From NCBI GenBank assembly GCA_018267355.1, contig JAFDYP010000232.1, forward strand, positions 1 through 6,140: a stretch of 6,140 nt of DNA, written 5' to 3'. A program made the translations under genes and the position numbers. Below, one piece after another: positions 5,380 to 6,140 of this stretch; position 1 is the stretch's first letter; each line of letters starts with the position of its first letter. A model generated the notes under the pieces. It was not told the origin of the DNA. It searched no databases and saw nothing but the letters and a program-made list of their open reading frames with translations. The stretch is from Bacteroidota bacterium (GTDB lineage Bacteria > Bacteroidota > Bacteroidia > Chitinophagales > LD1).

Positions 5380-5398
5380 GCGGCAAAAGCTATGCCGC
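5380..5398 (-). other. Short hairpin in the SUMF1-like / 73-aa intergenic gap
   Basis: GCGGCA (5380-5385) and TGCCGC (5393-5398) form a 6-bp GC-rich stem with a 7-nt loop. It lies 17 nt past the stop of the upstream gene and 25 nt before the ATG at 5354. No T-tract follows on either strand, so it is not a standard terminator. It might protect or separate the two halves of the message. Confidence 0.35.
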
Positions 5399-5415
5399 TA
5401 TAGAAAACCCTTCGG

Positions 5416-6140
5416 TCACCAGATAATAGGCCGGAAGCCCACGGTACTGGCACCTGTAGCCGGATTGAAATCCTCATGTGCGCTGATCTGAACCTGCTCC
5501 CTGCCACTCCAGTAGCTACCACCTTTGGTATAGTCATGGTCCGAGATCATTTCAGCCACATTACCAGCCACGTTATACAGCCCGTAACCATTCGGTAAAT
5601 AAGATTCCGCAGGTGCAGTAATATCCGCCTTGTCATTAAATTTTGTGGTATCTACGGGAGGGCTATCAGGATCGCCTACCCTCCTGTAGTTAGCTAAGTA
5701 GGTCCCCTTCCATTTGCCGGAAGTTAGTTTGGTAGAGGTTCCTTTCCAAGGATAGATAGCTGCTGAGTCCCCGCCACGGGCAGCGTACTCCCACTGGGCC
5801 TCGGTAGGCAGGCTCACGTGCAGATTGCGACCGGCCTTTTTGACCTTACCGGCCAGCCACTCACAGTAGAGATAAGCGCCTCTTTTAGAAACACATACCA
5901 CTGGATAGTTATCGTAAGCTTTCTTATGAAAATAATACTCCGCCCATACCGGATTGGGTATCGGGGAGTTCCACTGGGTGCTATCAGGCCAGGCTGCCCG
6001 GAGCCGCGCGGTATCACCGGCAGCCCTTAGCGCCTCCAGAAACTCGCGGTACTGCGCATTGGTCACCTCTGTGGCAGACATGTAGAACTTTGGGATCTCC
6101 TTGCCTTTTACTTTCCCGGCAGGGATGGTCACATAGCCCG
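5416..6140 (-). CDS. SUMF1/formylglycine-generating-enzyme-like protein (5' partial)
   Basis: The frame runs off the right edge of the window: GYVTIPAGK is open upstream, so the GTG at 6132 is probably an internal Val. Numbering from that Val, the SUMF1/FGE-sulfatase motifs appear in order: EVTNAQYREFL (22-32), YPVVCVSKRGAYLYCEWL (76-93), LPTEAQWEYAARGG (108-121), YPWKG (127-131), NGYGLYNVAGNVAEM (181-195), KGGSYWSG (203-210) and GFRPI (232-236). The FGE fold is therefore essentially complete. The segment between KGGSYW and GFRPI has no cysteine, whereas true formylglycine-generating enzymes carry two catalytic Cys there, so sulfatase activation is unlikely. Non-catalytic members in Bacteroidetes include the gliding/type IX secretion proteins GldJ and GldK, but this sequence is not convincingly either. 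The missing N-terminus would normally hold the export signal. It is the first gene visible in a minus-strand operon with the 73-aa gene and the interrupted secreted-protein gene. Confidence 0.9.
   Translation of the reverse strand, partial: GYVTIPAGKVKGKEIPKFYMSATEVTNAQYREFLEALRAAGDTARLRAAWPDSTQWNSPIPNPVWAEYYFHKKAYDNYPVVCVSKRGAYLYCEWLAGKVKKAGRNLHVSLPTEAQWEYAARGGDSAAIYPWKGTSTKLTSGKWKGTYLANYRRVGDPDSPPVDTTKFNDKADITAPAESYLPNGYGLYNVAGNVAEMISDHDYTKGGSYWSGREQVQISAHEDFNPATGASTVGFRPIIW

Noticed and set aside
4885..5426. Plus-strand open frames across the minus-strand operon
   Set aside because: They are antisense to genes with signal peptide, motif blocks and operon spacing, and their translations look random.

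Overview
The window looks like chromosomal DNA of a Bacteroidota bacterium, most plausibly Chitinophagia/Sphingobacteriia-like; that placement is inferred from style, not from a marker gene. The evidence is: promoter elements of the Bacteroidetes type (TTG, about 20 bp, TAnnTTTG); A-rich leaders in place of strong Shine-Dalgarno sites; a lipoprotein of the ACKKD type; a SUMF1/GldK-like protein; and several small secreted proteins. Base composition is balanced, and no tRNA, rRNA, CRISPR array, transposase or phage gene is visible.

Layout. (1) Positions 1-1254 (+): the 3' part of a radical SAM gene with an N-terminal SPASM-like piece, entering from the left edge. (2) Positions 1255-1398: a convergent intergenic stretch with two palindromes. 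It also holds a 49-codon open stretch that a single +1 slip at a T5 run would join to the radical SAM protein. (3) Positions 1399-2770: a divergent pair, an NmrA/SDR-like NAD(P)-binding protein (-) and an HxlR-family regulator (+). Their 109-bp spacer carries two back-to-back promoters whose -7 boxes share a TA, and three GTAC half-sites spaced exactly 18 bp apart. This is a readable autoregulatory redox-type switch. (4) Positions 2969-3602: a small lipoprotein gene with a clear intrinsic terminator. (5) Positions 3660-6140, all on the minus strand: from the right edge, a SUMF1/formylglycine-generating-enzyme-like protein lacking the catalytic cysteines, a 73-aa hypothetical, a secreted protein gene broken by one in-frame TGA, and then a separate secreted hypothetical.

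A short repeat with core ATTGAACGAAC occurs three times in the same orientation, only between genes, at about 2823, 3633 and 4423. The copies are 810 and 790 bp apart, so each interval holds exactly one gene. Its meaning is unknown. It and the in-frame TGA are the two points most worth following.

Functionally, only the HxlR/NmrA-like pair forms a module whose logic can be read from sequence. The three minus-strand genes from 6140 to 4471 are probably one operon (gaps of 61 and 8 nt). The remaining small exported proteins have no function I can assign.
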